From NCBI GenBank assembly GCA_003134695.1, contig PLCB01000044.1:50900-83534 (forward strand): DNA of 32,635 nt, written 5' to 3'. The position numbers and the translations under genes were made by a program. Positions 1 through 7,603 of the stretch are shown here, piece by piece. The notes beneath the pieces were generated by a model that was not told where the DNA came from, ran no database searches, and was given only the letters and a program-made list of their open reading frames with translations. The first letter of the stretch is position 1, and each line of letters opens with the position of its first letter. Origin of the DNA: Candidatus Zemynaea palustris. GTDB lineage: Bacteria; Vulcanimicrobiota; Vulcanimicrobiia; Vulcanimicrobiales; Vulcanimicrobiaceae.

Positions 1-549
1 AAGATCTCGCAGCGCTACAACGCCAACGAGATCACGCACAAGGAGTGGTCGTACAAGTACAACGAGGACCCTGAGTTCGTGAAGGCGGTCGCCGCGGTCA
101 TCCAGCTCGCGCGCAAGCACCTGCGCGACCTCCCCGACAACGTCGCCTGCCCGCCCGGCTGCGCCGAATGCTGCAGCGGCTACGAGCCGTTCGTGAGCCG
201 CACCGACGTTCAACGCATCGCCGATTTCTTCGGAATCCGTTACGAAGAGGCGTTCAAGAACTACGTCATCCCGCGCAGCTCCGCTGACGGATTCGTCGTC
301 GGCCACCTGCGCAAGATCAGCGAGGACAGCGCCGACCAGTGCATCTTCCTCAAAGGAACCGCATCGGGGCGTCACTATTGCGGCATCTACGAAGCGCGGC
401 CGCATGACTGCCGCGAGTTCAGCCCGATCGGTTGCGACGACGTCGACACGTCGCTGCGACACGATCGTAAGTTCGCTCCCGGCTCGCCGTTCAGTCCGAA
501 GCATCCGCCGTCGCGGCCGAAGACGCGGCGCGCGCGCCGGCACCGCTAG
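1..549 (+). CDS. YkgJ-type cysteine-cluster protein (5' truncated)
   Basis: The frame is open from the first base, so the true start lies upstream; 182 residues are visible. Seen: a CPPGCAECC cluster (Cys-x3-Cys-x2-Cys-Cys) at about residues 49-57. Further cysteines follow in CIFLK, YCGIYEARPHDC and IGC. The C-terminal tail is basic and rich in Arg and Pro. Known: this pattern defines the YkgJ/UPF0153 family, thought to bind zinc or an Fe-S cluster; function is poorly known. The stop lies 15 nt before the GTG of the FAD oxidoreductase, so the two are probably co-transcribed. A GTG at 79 is not the start, because the frame reads well before it. Family call fairly sure; role unknown. Confidence 0.8.
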   Translation, partial: KISQRYNANEITHKEWSYKYNEDPEFVKAVAAVIQLARKHLRDLPDNVACPPGCAECCSGYEPFVSRTDVQRIADFFGIRYEEAFKNYVIPRSSADGFVVGHLRKISEDSADQCIFLKGTASGRHYCGIYEARPHDCREFSPIGCDDVDTSLRHDRKFAPGSPFSPKHPPSRPKTRRARRHR

Positions 550-564
550 CTGCGACGTCGCGCT

Positions 565-2148
565 GTGGCGCGCTACGATGCGATCGTCATCGGCGCAGGA
601 CATAACGGTCTGGTCGCCGCCGCCTATCTCGCGCGAGCCGGCCGAAGGACGCTCGTTCTGGAGCGGCGCGACATCGTCGGCGGCGCATGTGTCACCGAAA
701 CCGACGTTTTCCCCGGCTACAAAGTGTCCACCGCGGCGTACGTCAACAGTCTTTTCCGACCCGAGATCATCGAAGATCTGCGACTGCGCGGCTACGGCTT
801 CGAAACGCTCGAGCGTGAGCCCGCGTCTTTTTCTCCGTTCTTGGATGGAAGGCACCTGTTCCTCAGTGGCCGTCTGAGCGCAGATCAGGCCGAGATCGGG
901 AAGTTCAGCCAAAAAGACGCCGCAAACTTCTCGGGCTACGAAGCGATGTTGCAACGCGTGGCGTCGCTGATCGAACCCCTCCTCGACGAACGGCCTCCGA
1001 ACCTCGCGCGCCCCTCACCCCGCGACTGGCTCGATCTGGGAAAACACGGGCTGCGGCTGAGGGGCCTTGGCTCCGCCTTGGGCGAGACGGTCGACGTGCT
1101 GACCGGAGCGGCACGTCCGCTGCTCGACCGCTGGTTTGAGTCGGAAGAACTGAAAGCGACGCTCGCCACCGACGCGATCATCGGCGCGTTCGCCGCGCCC
1201 TCGATGCCGGGAACCGCCTACGTCTTGTTCCACCACGTCATGGGCGAAACCAACGGCAAGAAGGGCGTGTGGAGCTACGTCCGTGGAGGGATGGGAGGAA
1301 TTACGCAAGCGCTCGCGCGAGCCGCTTCGGATCTCGGCGCAGAGATTCGAACCGAGCGGGAAGTCGCGAGAATTCTCGTCCGAGACGGCGCGGCGTGCGG
1401 CGTAGCGCTCGCGAACGGCGACGAATTCCACGCGAAAACGGTCGCCAGTAGCGTCGATTGCCGCCTTACCTTCGAGCGATTTCTCGACCCGGCAGAACTT
1501 CCGCCGGAGTTCTTGGCCGAGATTCGCCGGATCGACTACAGCAGCGCGTCGGCGAAGATCAACGTTGCCCTCGCCGAGCTTCCGAACTTCACCGCGTGTC
1601 CCGGCGCAACCGTGGGACCGCAGCACCGAGGAACGATCCACCTCTGTCCCGATCAGGACTACATCGAGCGTGGCTATGACGACGCGAAGTACGGACGCCC
1701 CTCGGTGGAGCCGGTCGTCGAGTGCACGATCCCGTCCTCGGTCGATCCGACCGTCGCGCCTCCCGGAAAACACCTCATGTCGATGTTTTGTCAGTATGCG
1801 CCGTACTCACTGAAACGTGGCGCGTGGGATGAGCAAACCAAGGATGCTTTCGCAAATCGGTGCTTCGACATCGTGGAGCGGTACGCGCCGGGGTTCAAGA
1901 GCTCGGTCATCGACCGCCAAGTTCTTAGTCCGGTGGATCTCGAGCGGATCTTCAACCTCACCGGAGGCAACATCTTCCAGGGTGCTATGAACGTCAACAA
2001 TCTCTACGCTTTCCGCCCGGCCGTGGGTTACGCCGGCTACGCGACGCCCGTGAAAAACCTGTACCTTTGCGGGGCGGCCGCGCATCCCGGCGGTGGCGTG
2101 ATGGGAGCCGCCGGGAGGAACGCGGCGCGCGAGATGCTTCGAAGCTGA
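565..2148 (+). CDS. PYROXD2/CrtI-like FAD-dependent oxidoreductase
   Basis: 527 residues, GTG start. Seen: an N-terminal dinucleotide-binding motif, VIGAGHNGLVAAAYLARAG from residue 8, then GGACVTE, typical of phytoene-desaturase-type flavoproteins. The C-terminal FAD-closing motif is PGGGVMGAAGRNAA near residues 507-520. Length fits the PYROXD2/carotenoid-desaturase-like group. Known: CrtI members desaturate carotenoids, while PYROXD2-like members are broader NAD(P)/FAD oxidoreductases with unknown substrates. No phytoene synthase or other carotenoid gene is nearby, so a carotenoid role is not supported. The start is weakly defined, with no strong Shine-Dalgarno; translation may be coupled to the gene 15 nt upstream. 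The next gene follows after 12 nt, suggesting an operon with an AhpD-like protein. Confidence 0.87.
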   Translation: MARYDAIVIGAGHNGLVAAAYLARAGRRTLVLERRDIVGGACVTETDVFPGYKVSTAAYVNSLFRPEIIEDLRLRGYGFETLEREPASFSPFLDGRHLFLSGRLSADQAEIGKFSQKDAANFSGYEAMLQRVASLIEPLLDERPPNLARPSPRDWLDLGKHGLRLRGLGSALGETVDVLTGAARPLLDRWFESEELKATLATDAIIGAFAAPSMPGTAYVLFHHVMGETNGKKGVWSYVRGGMGGITQALARAASDLGAEIRTEREVARILVRDGAACGVALANGDEFHAKTVASSVDCRLTFERFLDPAELPPEFLAEIRRIDYSSASAKINVALAELPNFTACPGATVGPQHRGTIHLCPDQDYIERGYDDAKYGRPSVEPVVECTIPSSVDPTVAPPGKHLMSMFCQYAPYSLKRGAWDEQTKDAFANRCFDIVERYAPGFKSSVIDRQVLSPVDLERIFNLTGGNIFQGAMNVNNLYAFRPAVGYAGYATPVKNLYLCGAAAHPGGGVMGAAGRNAAREMLRS

Positions 2149-2160
2149 AAGGATCGACCG

Positions 2161-2742
2161 ATGCAAACTGAAACCGATCTCTATCGCCCTTCGCGTTTCG
2201 GCGAGCCGCCGGAGCGCGATCTGCCCGACGACGTCCGCGAAATCTACGAGAAGAACCGCGCGAAGATCGGCTTCGTCCCGAACGTCTTTCGGGCATACGC
2301 GCAGCGTCCGGAACATCTCCGCGCCTTCATGCACTATCACGACGTGCTGATGCGTGGCGACAGCGGCCTCTCGCGTCCGGAACGCGAGGCGATCGTCGTT
2401 GCAGTCTCGGCTGAAAACCGCTGCCTGTACTGCGTCGTCGCACACGGCGCCGCGCTACGCGTCCTCGGAAAGAACCCGATCCTCGCCGATCAGATTGCGA
2501 CCAACTGGCGTTCCGCCGACCTGACGCCACGCTGGCGCTCGATGCTCGCGTTCGCGTCGCGCGTCAACGAGCCGGGGTTCGTCGCCGGCGACGACGAGCT
2601 TGCGGAATTGCGCACCCACGGCTTTAGCGACGACGACATTTGGGACATCGCGGCGATCGCCGCCTTTTTCGGCTTCTCCAATCGCATGGCCGGACTGATG
2701 GACATGCGCCCGAACCCTGAATTCTATTCGATGGGCCGCTGA
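2161..2742 (+). CDS. AhpD-fold peroxidase-related protein
   Basis: 193 residues. Seen: the redox motif CLYCVVAHG with Cys88, Cys91 and His95. It sits in a helical region starting with LSRPEREAIVVAVSAENR, which is the alkylhydroperoxidase AhpD/carboxymuconolactone decarboxylase core. The C-terminus (IAAIAAFFGFSNRMAGLMDMRPNPEFYSMGR region) matches the 'uncharacterized peroxidase-related enzyme' subgroup. Known: the CxxC pair and the His form the active site for peroxide reduction in AhpD. The ATG is preceded by AAAGGA with about 7-8 nt spacing, a good ribosome site. It is the last gene of the plus-strand group and ends directly against the convergent DoxX gene (stops abut with no gap). It may reduce peroxides made by the upstream flavoenzyme (inference). 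Confidence 0.85.
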   Translation: MQTETDLYRPSRFGEPPERDLPDDVREIYEKNRAKIGFVPNVFRAYAQRPEHLRAFMHYHDVLMRGDSGLSRPEREAIVVAVSAENRCLYCVVAHGAALRVLGKNPILADQIATNWRSADLTPRWRSMLAFASRVNEPGFVAGDDELAELRTHGFSDDDIWDIAAIAAFFGFSNRMAGLMDMRPNPEFYSMGR

Positions 2743-3120
2743 TTATTGAACGCCCGGGCGCCGCTCGGCCGTCAGACCTGGAAAACGCGCGGAGCGCCAC
2801 GCGAAGAAGACCGCTAGCGCAAAGAGCAGGGGTGGTGCGATGAGCCACGGACCGCCGTCGATCCGTCCGGCCGTCAAGGTCGCGCCGACCATCAGCGTCG
2901 CGAGCAGGAGCCCAACCGGTCGCGTCAGCGCGCCGACCGCGAGAAGCGCCCCGCACACGATCTCGATGGCGGCGACCAAGACGACGATGATCCCAGGCAC
3001 CGGCAAGCCCCAGCGCGCGAAATTGGCGGTAAAAGTTCCGAATGCGATCAGTTGGAAGATGCCGGCCGCGACGAAGAAGAGGCCGAGCAGCGTGCGCAGG
3101 ACGGCGAGGGCGATGGTCAC
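2743..3120 (-). CDS. DoxX-family membrane protein
   Basis: 125 residues with a GTG start at 3120. Seen: four hydrophobic segments (about residues 4-22, 43-62, 66-84 and 91-109). The first helix carries LRTLLGLFFVAAGIFQL and the second and third AAIEIVCGALLAVGALTRPVG, with Glu in a membrane helix, as in the DoxX/DoxD family. Known: DoxX proteins are small four-helix inner-membrane proteins, linked in some organisms to thiosulfate or quinone redox and in mycobacteria to an oxidant-defence complex. It is the last gene of a minus-strand group with the Cys/His protein and DUF4142 upstream. The stop abuts the stop of the AhpD-like gene. Substrate unknown. Confidence 0.85.
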   Translation of the reverse strand: MTIALAVLRTLLGLFFVAAGIFQLIAFGTFTANFARWGLPVPGIIVVLVAAIEIVCGALLAVGALTRPVGLLLATLMVGATLTAGRIDGGPWLIAPPLLFALAVFFAWRSARFPGLTAERRPGVQ

Positions 3121-3180
3121 GAGCGCCCTATTTCTTGCGTCGAACGCCGCTTCCCGTGCGCGCTGCCTTGCTTGCGCTTT

Positions 3181-3375
3181 CTAGTTTTGGGGATTTTGAG
3201 GCAGCCACTGCCGGCGAATCTCATCGCGCTCGGCGCCGAGCGCAGAATCGAGGACGCCGTCGCGCGCCAAGCGGCACGCGCAGCGTTCGCCGCTTTTGTG
3301 GACGGTGCAGCCGTCGGCTCCGTGCTGTTCGATATCGTGACCGCAAGGGCAGACGACGAGACGCTGGAGTGCCAC
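3181..3375 (-). CDS. small Cys/His-rich protein (64 aa)
   Basis: Start taken as GTG at 3375. Seen: a compact cysteine/histidine pattern, CPCGHDIEQH, then GC, TVHKSGERCAC, followed by a charged helix. Five Cys and three His within about 35 residues suggest a zinc- or metal-binding knuckle. I do not recognise a named family. A competing open frame on the same strand (3117-3386) has low-complexity Ser/Ala sequence and no motif, so I prefer this one. No strong ribosome site is visible before the GTG. It lies between the DUF4142 gene and DoxX, behind a GC hairpin, and 60 nt before DoxX. Function unknown; gene call moderately sure. Confidence 0.6.
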   Translation of the reverse strand: MALQRLVVCPCGHDIEQHGADGCTVHKSGERCACRLARDGVLDSALGAERDEIRRQWLPQNPQN

Positions 3376-3422
3376 GGTAAGAACATCTTGCGCCGGACGC
3401 GGCGATCCTAAACCTGCCGGCA

Positions 3423-3446
3423 GCCGCGGCCCCCTCGGGCCGCGGC
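3423..3446 (-). terminator. GC-rich hairpin, possible terminator or attenuator
   Basis: A perfect 10-bp stem (GCCGCGGCCC paired with GGGCCGCGGC) with a 4-nt loop lies between the DUF4142 stop and the small Cys/His gene. No clear U-tract follows on the minus strand, so it may be a weak or factor-dependent terminator, or an mRNA-stabilising stem, rather than a classical intrinsic terminator. Confidence 0.45.
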
Positions 3447-3455
3447 CGCGGTCTG

Positions 3456-4100
3456 TCAACGAGGCGTATAGGTTCCGTCGAGATGCTGGAGGGCTAAATC
3501 GAAGTGCCGTTTCACGACCACCGACTGCTTGTCGGCGAGGGCGCGAAGCGTCGGATCGCTGCCATTGCGCATTTCGTCGTTCAGCAGATCCAGCGACTGC
3601 TTGTGTTCGACTGCGGCGTTCTGCCAGTACGCCCGAACCAAGTCGGAGCCCGACAAGCCGATAAGGGACACCCAGCCGTCGGCCGCAAGGGCCGTCCGCA
3701 ACGCGATCGCGGTCGGGGCCACCGGGCCGTACGGATTGATGTCGGAGACGGTGGTTGTCATCGCCACGGTCGTCACGGTACCGTCGGGATTGGTTTCGGT
3801 TAAGAACGAGATCGTCCGCTCCGCGGCAACCAGGTCCGGGAATCGCACGCCGGCGTTGCGCGCCGCCGAGCGCAATTCCACGTTCGCAAGGGAATGATCG
3901 TCGATCATCATCTGCGCGAACTCGCGCACGCGAGGGTACGTGCTCTGGCGAAGCACCAAGCGAGCTTCGCGGATCTCCAACAGGTTGGCGCGATATGCCT
4001 GGAGGACGTAGATTTCGTCGGTTGAGTTGGTCGCTGCTTGCGCGGAGAGCGTCGTGAAGCCGGCGAGCGCAAGGACGGCCGCCAAGAGCTTTTTCTTCAT
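3456..4100 (-). CDS. secreted DUF4142 protein
   Basis: 214 residues from the ATG at 4100. Seen: a classical signal peptide, MKKKLLAAVLALAGFTTLSA, with likely cleavage after AQA. A long helical domain follows with YVLQAYRANLLEIREARLVL, VREFAQMMIDDHSLANVEL and a C-terminal VEHKQSLDLLNDEM segment. Known: this arrangement with paired His/Glu-rich helices is the DUF4142 fold, a ferritin-like four-helix domain of unknown function in exported proteins. An upstream in-frame ATG (4130) would add ten residues ahead of a perfect signal peptide, so I chose the later one. It is transcribed divergently from the Liv operon across a 232-nt intergenic region and heads the minus-strand group ending in DoxX. 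Confidence 0.85.
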   Translation of the reverse strand: MKKKLLAAVLALAGFTTLSAQAATNSTDEIYVLQAYRANLLEIREARLVLRQSTYPRVREFAQMMIDDHSLANVELRSAARNAGVRFPDLVAAERTISFLTETNPDGTVTTVAMTTTVSDINPYGPVAPTAIALRTALAADGWVSLIGLSGSDLVRAYWQNAAVEHKQSLDLLNDEMRNGSDPTLRALADKQSVVVKRHFDLALQHLDGTYTPR

Positions 4101-4332
4101 AGTGTCTTGGTTGTTGCCAAACCGTCGCAAGCAAAACGCGCTCGCTTGCCCGATGCGTGCCGTCGCTATGAAGGGAATGAGCGAGCGTCCCCTCCTTACG
4201 GGCCGCCCGGGTGCCGAGGGGGCTAAAGGGGATAGCGGTCAGGGAAGGCGTATGCCATTCCCCCTAAGCTTCGCGGCGCTTCGCCGCGTCGGGGCTTTTG
4301 ATTCACTCGTCATCAACATGAGGAGGCGCGCC
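4101..4332 (+). promoter_or_regulatory. divergent intergenic region with structured leader of the Liv operon
   Basis: This 232-nt non-coding stretch separates the divergent DUF4142 and Liv operons and should hold both promoters. Seen near the Liv side: stem-loop AGGGAAGGC / GCC(A)TTCCC with loop GTAT at about 4241-4262, then a perfect 7-bp stem CGCGGCG-CTT-CGCCGCG at 4272-4288, followed by GGGGCTTTTG. The second stem plus CTTTT resembles a weak terminator, so attenuation is possible. A strong ribosome site, AGGAGG at 4321-4326, sits 6 nt before a GTG at 4333. I could not match the leader to a known riboswitch class and found no convincing -35/-10 pair. Confidence 0.4.
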
Positions 4333-5610
4333 GTGTCAGATTCTGCTTTCAATCGTCGTACGTTTGTGAAGGGAGCCGGCGTAGGCGCCGCCGCGCTCGT
4401 CATGGGCGTCCCTGCATTCATTCCGCGCCTCGGCGAAGCCGCCGACGCGATCAAAATCGGCATCCTCGAACCCGCGACCGGTACGTATGCGTTCCCGGGC
4501 GAGAACGAGACGATCGGCATTCAGATGGCGGTCGACGCCTGGAACAAGAAGGGCGGCGTCATGGGCCGCAAGATCGAGACCGTCAACGAAGACGAGCAGA
4601 GCGACCCGGGCGTCGGCGTGCAGAAGGCGCGCAAGCTCGTCAATCAGGACAAATGCGTCGCGCTCATCGGGACCGTCTCGAGCGCCGTCTCGCTCTCGGT
4701 CAGCGGCGCTGCGAACGCGATGAACGTGTTGTTCCTCGACTCAGGCGGCCACACCGACGACGTGACTGGCAAGGATTGCAAGTGGAACACGTTTCGGACG
4801 TGCCACAGCACTTGGATGGAAGGCCACGCGGTGGCCAACACGCTCGCCAAGAAGTACGGGAAGAAGTTCTATCTGATCACGCCGGACTACGCGTTCGGAC
4901 ATTCGCTCGAAACCTCGTTCAAGGATGCCATCGGCAAGCTCGGCGGCACGATCGTCGGCAACGAGTTGACGCCGTTGGGAACGACTGACTTCTCCTCGTA
5001 CTTGACCAAGGTTTTGCCCGCAAGACCTGACGCATTGGTCGTTCTCGTTCAAGGGAACGATTACGTCAATTGCATGAAGCAAGCCGATCAGTTCGGGCTT
5101 CTGAAGAAGGTTCCGGTAGGCGGACCACAAGCCGAACTCGAGCCGCTTTGGTCCCTGCCGCCGGAAGCCCGTCAAGGCTATTGGGGCATCGAATGGTACT
5201 ACAAGAGCGATAAGTGTCTCGGCGCGGGCAACAAAGCCGCGCACCAATTCGTCGCCGACTATAAGGCCCAGCATCCCGATAGGAAACCTCCGACCGCGCG
5301 CGAGTGCTTTGGTTACGTGAGCATGGACCGGTTGCTGCAGGCGATGGCCAGCGCAAAATCCACCGACGCGGTCAAGATCGCTAAGGCCATGGAAGGCGAG
5401 AAGTTCCAATCGATCTTCGCCGGTACGAGCTACTACCGCAAGGAAGATCATCAACTGATGTGGCCGATGTGGGTCGCGCAGATCCGGCCGAATGGGACGC
5501 CGGGCGATCCCTACGATCTCTTCGACGTCGTCGACACGCACGAAGCCGACGCGATCGAGCAGAGCGTCGCCGAAAAAGCTAAAGTCTGCACGATGAACTA
5601 CCCCTCGTAA
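4333..5610 (+). CDS. ABC transporter substrate-binding protein, branched-chain amino acid type (LivJ-like)
   Basis: 425 residues. Start chosen as GTG at 4333, because AGGAGG lies exactly 6 nt upstream; the frame stays open further upstream but no other start has such a site. Seen: a twin-arginine signal, NRRTFVKGAG at residues 7-16, then a hydrophobic stretch and a likely cleavage after GEA. The mature part begins IKIGILEPATGTYA, the hallmark of type I periplasmic-binding proteins of the HAAT family. Known: these capture amino acids, amides, urea or other small organics outside the membrane and deliver them to LivHM. Substrate cannot be read from sequence. Several extra cysteines (DKC, DCKWN, TCHS, NCM, KCLG) are unusual and could form disulfides. 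First gene of the operon. Confidence 0.9.
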   Translation: MSDSAFNRRTFVKGAGVGAAALVMGVPAFIPRLGEAADAIKIGILEPATGTYAFPGENETIGIQMAVDAWNKKGGVMGRKIETVNEDEQSDPGVGVQKARKLVNQDKCVALIGTVSSAVSLSVSGAANAMNVLFLDSGGHTDDVTGKDCKWNTFRTCHSTWMEGHAVANTLAKKYGKKFYLITPDYAFGHSLETSFKDAIGKLGGTIVGNELTPLGTTDFSSYLTKVLPARPDALVVLVQGNDYVNCMKQADQFGLLKKVPVGGPQAELEPLWSLPPEARQGYWGIEWYYKSDKCLGAGNKAAHQFVADYKAQHPDRKPPTARECFGYVSMDRLLQAMASAKSTDAVKIAKAMEGEKFQSIFAGTSYYRKEDHQLMWPMWVAQIRPNGTPGDPYDLFDVVDTHEADAIEQSVAEKAKVCTMNYPS

Positions 5611-5624
5611 ACCGGCTCCAACTG

Positions 5625-6593
5625 ATGCAGACGGCGCGCCCAGGCTCGACGATCGCGCTGCGACTCGCCGCGATCGTCGTAGGCCTGGGCGCTCTGCTTG
5701 CGATCGTCTTCCTGCTGTCCAAAAACGGCCAGGTCTCGACGCAACTCTTCAATGGGCTCGTCCTCGGCGCGTTCTATGCGATCGTCGCCCTGGGGCTATC
5801 TTTGATCATGAACTTGACCGGAACCATCAACATGGCCCACGGCAGCTTCATGACGCTCTCGGGATACCTCGCCTTCGCGATGGTCTCGCGCGGCACGAAT
5901 TTCTGGTTTGCCCTGATCGTCGCGCCCCTCATGACGGTCATCGTCGGCGTGCTCGTCGAGCGCACTTTGATCCGGCCCCTGTACCAAAAGGAGCCGATCT
6001 ACAGTCTCTTACTGACGTTCGGCCTCTCGCTGATGGCGGAGGAAATCTACCACATCATCTGGGGTGCGAACGGCGTGCCCTTCTCCCCGCCTCCTTCGCT
6101 CGCCGGAACAGTCGGACTCGGATTCATGAGCTTTCCGGCCTTTCGACTCTTCATCGCGCTCGTGCTGCTGCTGATGATTGCCGCGATTGCGCTGTTCCTG
6201 ACGCGAACGCGCTTCGGGTTGCGCTTACGGGCCGCCGTGCAAGACAGCGAGATGATCGCCGCACTCGGGACCAACACGCAGGTCCTCTACATGGTGAATT
6301 TCGCGCTTGGAATCTTCCTCGCGGGAGTCGCCGGCGTACTCGCCGCCGGGCTCCTTGGCCTCAATCCGACGAGCGGAAACACGCTGCTCATGCCCGCGTT
6401 CGTCACCGTCATCATCGGCGGAATGGGCAGCCTCTTCGGCAGTATCGTCGGCGGCGTGCTCGTTGGCCTCGCTACGTCGCTTACGACTCTCTGGATACCG
6501 GCGGCCAGCGAAGTGGCGATGTATGCGCTCATGGCGATCGTGTTGACGATTCGACCGCGCGGCCTCTTCGGCGAAGAGGGTTTGTTCGGATGA
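5625..6593 (+). CDS. livH: branched-chain amino acid ABC permease (LivH-like)
   Basis: 322 residues, largely hydrophobic, with about eight membrane segments. Seen: NGLVLGAFYAIVALGLSLIM near residues 43-62, followed by NLTGTINMAHGSFM. This is the signature start of LivH permeases, whose conserved N-x-A-H-G follows the second helix. The C-terminal GGMGSLFGSIVGG and RPRGLFGEEG motifs are also typical. Known: LivH and LivM form the membrane channel of the LivFGHMJ importer. It follows the binding-protein gene by 14 nt, and its stop overlaps the ATG of the next permease by 4 nt (ATGA), so translation is coupled. Confidence 0.93.
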   Translation: MQTARPGSTIALRLAAIVVGLGALLAIVFLLSKNGQVSTQLFNGLVLGAFYAIVALGLSLIMNLTGTINMAHGSFMTLSGYLAFAMVSRGTNFWFALIVAPLMTVIVGVLVERTLIRPLYQKEPIYSLLLTFGLSLMAEEIYHIIWGANGVPFSPPPSLAGTVGLGFMSFPAFRLFIALVLLLMIAAIALFLTRTRFGLRLRAAVQDSEMIAALGTNTQVLYMVNFALGIFLAGVAGVLAAGLLGLNPTSGNTLLMPAFVTVIIGGMGSLFGSIVGGVLVGLATSLTTLWIPAASEVAMYALMAIVLTIRPRGLFGEEGLFG

Positions 6594-7603
6594 GATTCGG
6601 CCCCACTCGGCTGATAACGGTCGGCGTCGTCATCTTGCTCGCACTCGCTCCCTTTCTCTCGCCGCTGATTCACGTCGACATCTCGATCGTTAATGAAGTT
6701 TTGCTGTTCACGTTGGCGGCGATGAGCGCAAACCTCTTGCTCGGCTACACGGGACTGCCACCTTTCGGAAACGCGGCCTTCTTCGGGTTGGGCACCTACG
6801 GCGCCGGGCTATCGATCAAGTACTTTCACGTAAACTTTATTGAAGCGACCCTACTTGGGACGGCGGCGGCCCTGCTCGGCGCCCTCGTCGTTGGTCCGTT
6901 TCTGGTGCGCCGGCGCGGCATCTATTTCGGCCTGTTGTCGATTGCTTTCGGCCAAGTCTTCTACTTCATCGCGTATCGCTTCACCGACGTCACGGGCGGC
7001 GAGGACGGGATGAACTTCGCGCGACCCTATCTCGGAATTTCGAACTTCCATGTGACGCTTCACGGGAGCGGTTTCTATTATCTGACGCTCGTGGTGTTCG
7101 TTGCGAGCATTCTTGCGTTTAAGTTGCTCGTGGAGTCGCCGTTTGGCAGAACTTTGGTCGCTATTCGCCAGAACGAAGTTCGTGTCCGATACCTCGGCCT
7201 CGATTCAAACCGCTTCGTCTTCGTCGCGATCCTCATTTCGGCGACGATGGCGGGTCTCGGCGGAGCCCTGTTCGGGATGCTCAACAATTTCGCGTGGCCG
7301 CTCTTGATGGATTGGCACCAGTCCGGCGACTTCGTGCTCAGCGTGATCTTGGGCGGGAGCGGAACGATTTGGGGCCCGCTGCTCGGCTCGGCGATCTACG
7401 TGATCGGGAAAGACATCATCTCGTCGTACACAAACCTGTGGCAGATCTTCATCGGCGCGCTGTTCGTGGCTTGCGTCCTCGGCTTCCCGCGCGGCATCCT
7501 GGGGTCGATCTTGGCGCGCTTCGGCACCGCGCCGCTATCGAATGAATCGGAAGAAGCGAACTGGACGCAGTCTCCGGCGATTGCGGCGGATCATCATGGG
7601 TAG
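6590..7603 (+). CDS. livM: branched-chain amino acid ABC permease (LivM-like)
   Basis: 337 residues. Seen: hydrophobic helices throughout, GYTGLPPFGNAAFFGLGTYG near residues 53-72, and the cytoplasmic-loop motif ESPFGRTLVAIRQNEVRVRYLG that contacts the ATPases in this family. GGSGTIWGPLLG and GFPRGILG lie near the C-terminus. The C-terminal tail, about 30 residues, is hydrophilic. Known: second channel subunit of Liv importers. Its ATG overlaps the LivH stop by 4 nt, with GAGGG upstream, and its own stop overlaps the LivG start by 8 nt. Confidence 0.93.
   Translation: MRFGPTRLITVGVVILLALAPFLSPLIHVDISIVNEVLLFTLAAMSANLLLGYTGLPPFGNAAFFGLGTYGAGLSIKYFHVNFIEATLLGTAAALLGALVVGPFLVRRRGIYFGLLSIAFGQVFYFIAYRFTDVTGGEDGMNFARPYLGISNFHVTLHGSGFYYLTLVVFVASILAFKLLVESPFGRTLVAIRQNEVRVRYLGLDSNRFVFVAILISATMAGLGGALFGMLNNFAWPLLMDWHQSGDFVLSVILGGSGTIWGPLLGSAIYVIGKDIISSYTNLWQIFIGALFVACVLGFPRGILGSILARFGTAPLSNESEEANWTQSPAIAADHHG

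Noticed and set aside
565-2148. Phytoene desaturase (carotenoid) function
   Set aside because: The motifs fit the wider superfamily and no carotenoid genes are adjacent.
3181-3200. TTTTGGGGATTTT stretch resembling the 9097-9156 repeat core
   Set aside because: Only a short TTTTGGGG match, and it is part of the coding end of the small Cys/His gene.
3117-3386. An 89-codon minus-strand frame overlapping the small Cys/His gene
   Set aside because: Ser/Ala-rich with no motif; the Cys/His frame in the same place is a better gene.
4146-4172. Possible promoter TTGCCC ... TATGAA before the Liv operon
   Set aside because: The spacer is only 15 bp and the -35 match is weak, so I do not list it.
4200-4265. 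Resemblance of the Liv leader to a glycine riboswitch
   Set aside because: A GCCGAGGGGGCTAA stretch looks similar, but the second conserved half is missing.
4741-5541. A 266-codon open frame on the minus strand inside the binding-protein gene
   Set aside because: Shadow of the Liv binding protein; no family motif and no ribosome site.
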